The notes under the pieces were generated by a model, which did not search any database, had not been told where the DNA came from, and saw only the letters and a program-made list of their open reading frames with translations. Of a DNA stretch of 6,605 bases, positions 5,904 through 6,605 are shown one piece after another. Source of the DNA: Saprospiraceae bacterium (GTDB lineage Bacteria > Bacteroidota > Bacteroidia > Chitinophagales > Saprospiraceae). Within the stretch, counting starts at the first letter, position 1. Every line of letters starts with the position of its first letter. The stretch spans positions 1 through 6,605 of the forward strand of contig JADZBJ010000413.1 in the NCBI GenBank assembly GCA_020852155.1, written 5' to 3'. Made by a program: the position numbers and the translations under genes.

Positions 5904-6605
5904 TTATTGTGTTTTTACATCTGGAAATGCCATAGGGACGGCCATCGGCATTACGCGTTTTTTCCCGCCAAAAAGCCAGACTGCCGAGGCGTTAAAGCGC
6001 GTTTTGGGCGTGACCCTTCCCCGGGACAAATAATGATCAACAGGAATCTGCCAGCCAGCAGACAACGCGATATTGTTGTGAAAAACCTCCATGCCAACTA
6101 CCCCGAATGAGGCCCAGCCGCCGGTTTCGCTTTGGCGTTCGTCATTTTGGTAGTCCTCATTTCGGTGATCCATCAAAGCGCCCGCATAAGGCATGCAGGT
6201 TGTCTGCCCGAAAGTCTTTGAAGCAAATGCCCTGAAGCCGCCGTTCAGGCGGTTTCCGAACTGGTAATCAGTTTTGCTTTTGCCCATGAATTTCATGGAG
6301 CCATCCATACTGATTCCCCACTGCCCCAGACGCAGGGCATACAACCCTGAAATCAGGTAGTCCGTACTGCCTGTGCCCGGCTGCATGGCTGGCGCCAGTT
6401 CGCCGGATTCCGAAGCCGGGTCGGTGTAATTGGTCTTGCCTGTGGGCAACTTCAATCCTGCCCCGACTTGCAACGTATGTTGCCAGCGGCGCATGGATTG
6501 TTTCCGCGGGTCTAGTACTGAGAAAAATGCCTGCGTAGAGAAATCACCCAGGTCCTGAATATTCAGGATTCGGCCATCCTCGTACTGGCGATTGTTAAAT
6601 TGGTA
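5904..6605 (-). CDS. Outer-membrane beta-barrel protein (transporter/Phenol_MetA_deg-like), C-terminal part; runs off the right edge
   Basis: The minus strand is open from the right edge (first codon TAC at 6605-6603) to a TAA at 5906-5904, giving 233 residues with the N-terminus missing. An internal Met at 6494 is not the start, because the 37 codons before it continue the same fold (YQFNNRQYEDGRILNIQDLG). Alternating amphipathic strands with aromatic residues at their ends run throughout. VGAGLKLPTGKTNY followed by QPGTGSTDYLISGLYAL is a pattern I associate with outer-membrane barrels annotated as transporter or Phenol_MetA_deg-like. YQFGNRLNGGFRAF and the late ARF-type strand FNASAVWLFGG fit a barrel. 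It probably lies in the outer membrane as a channel or structural partner for the two lipoproteins downstream. The cargo is unknown; metal transport is only a guess from the neighbours. Confidence 0.72.
   Translation of the reverse strand, partial: YQFNNRQYEDGRILNIQDLGDFSTQAFFSVLDPRKQSMRRWQHTLQVGAGLKLPTGKTNYTDPASESGELAPAMQPGTGSTDYLISGLYALRLGQWGISMDGSMKFMGKSKTDYQFGNRLNGGFRAFASKTFGQTTCMPYAGALMDHRNEDYQNDERQSETGGWASFGVVGMEVFHNNIALSAGWQIPVDHYLSRGRVTPKTRFNASAVWLFGGKKRVMPMAVPMAFPDVKTQ

Overview
The window looks like chromosomal DNA from a member of the Bacteroidota, possibly a Saprospiraceae- or Chitinophaga-like lineage. Three things point that way. There is an exact Bacteroidota-type promoter (TTG, 18 bp, TACTTTTG). 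There are no clear Shine-Dalgarno sequences. Two lipoproteins have a lipobox followed at once by Lys and acidic residues, like the surface lipoprotein export signal of this phylum. The genus-level guess is inference only.

Layout: a partial major facilitator transporter runs off the left edge on the minus strand (470 to 1). An 83 bp divergent gap holds the plus-strand promoter. Two plus-strand genes follow: a small membrane protein with two helices and a PH-like tail (554-1024), and 35 bp later a large secreted protein related to family 38 glycoside hydrolases (1060-3786). Next comes a 93 bp convergent gap almost filled by a perfect 34 bp inverted repeat. The rest is a minus-strand cluster, in transcription order: the 3' part of an outer-membrane beta-barrel gene entering from the right edge (6605-5904), an MbnP-family lipoprotein (5856-5041), and a di-heme cytochrome c peroxidase/MauG/MbnH-family lipoprotein (4926-3880).

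The right half is the most interesting part. An MbnP-type protein with a Trp-x-Trp motif and many histidines lies beside a di-heme peroxidase of the MbnH/MauG superfamily. In methanotrophs, MbnH oxidises a tryptophan of MbnP to kynurenine to create a copper site. No methanobactin gene or peptide precursor is visible here, so this looks like a methanobactin-independent version of the pair, here joined to a barrel protein. The gap between the two genes holds an FNR-box-like palindrome and a separate 10 bp inverted repeat, so the peroxidase gene may have its own control.

The left half looks metabolically ordinary: an exporter-type transporter, an uncharacterised membrane protein and a secreted glycosidase-like enzyme. 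No RNA genes, CRISPR arrays, insertion sequences or phage genes were recognised.
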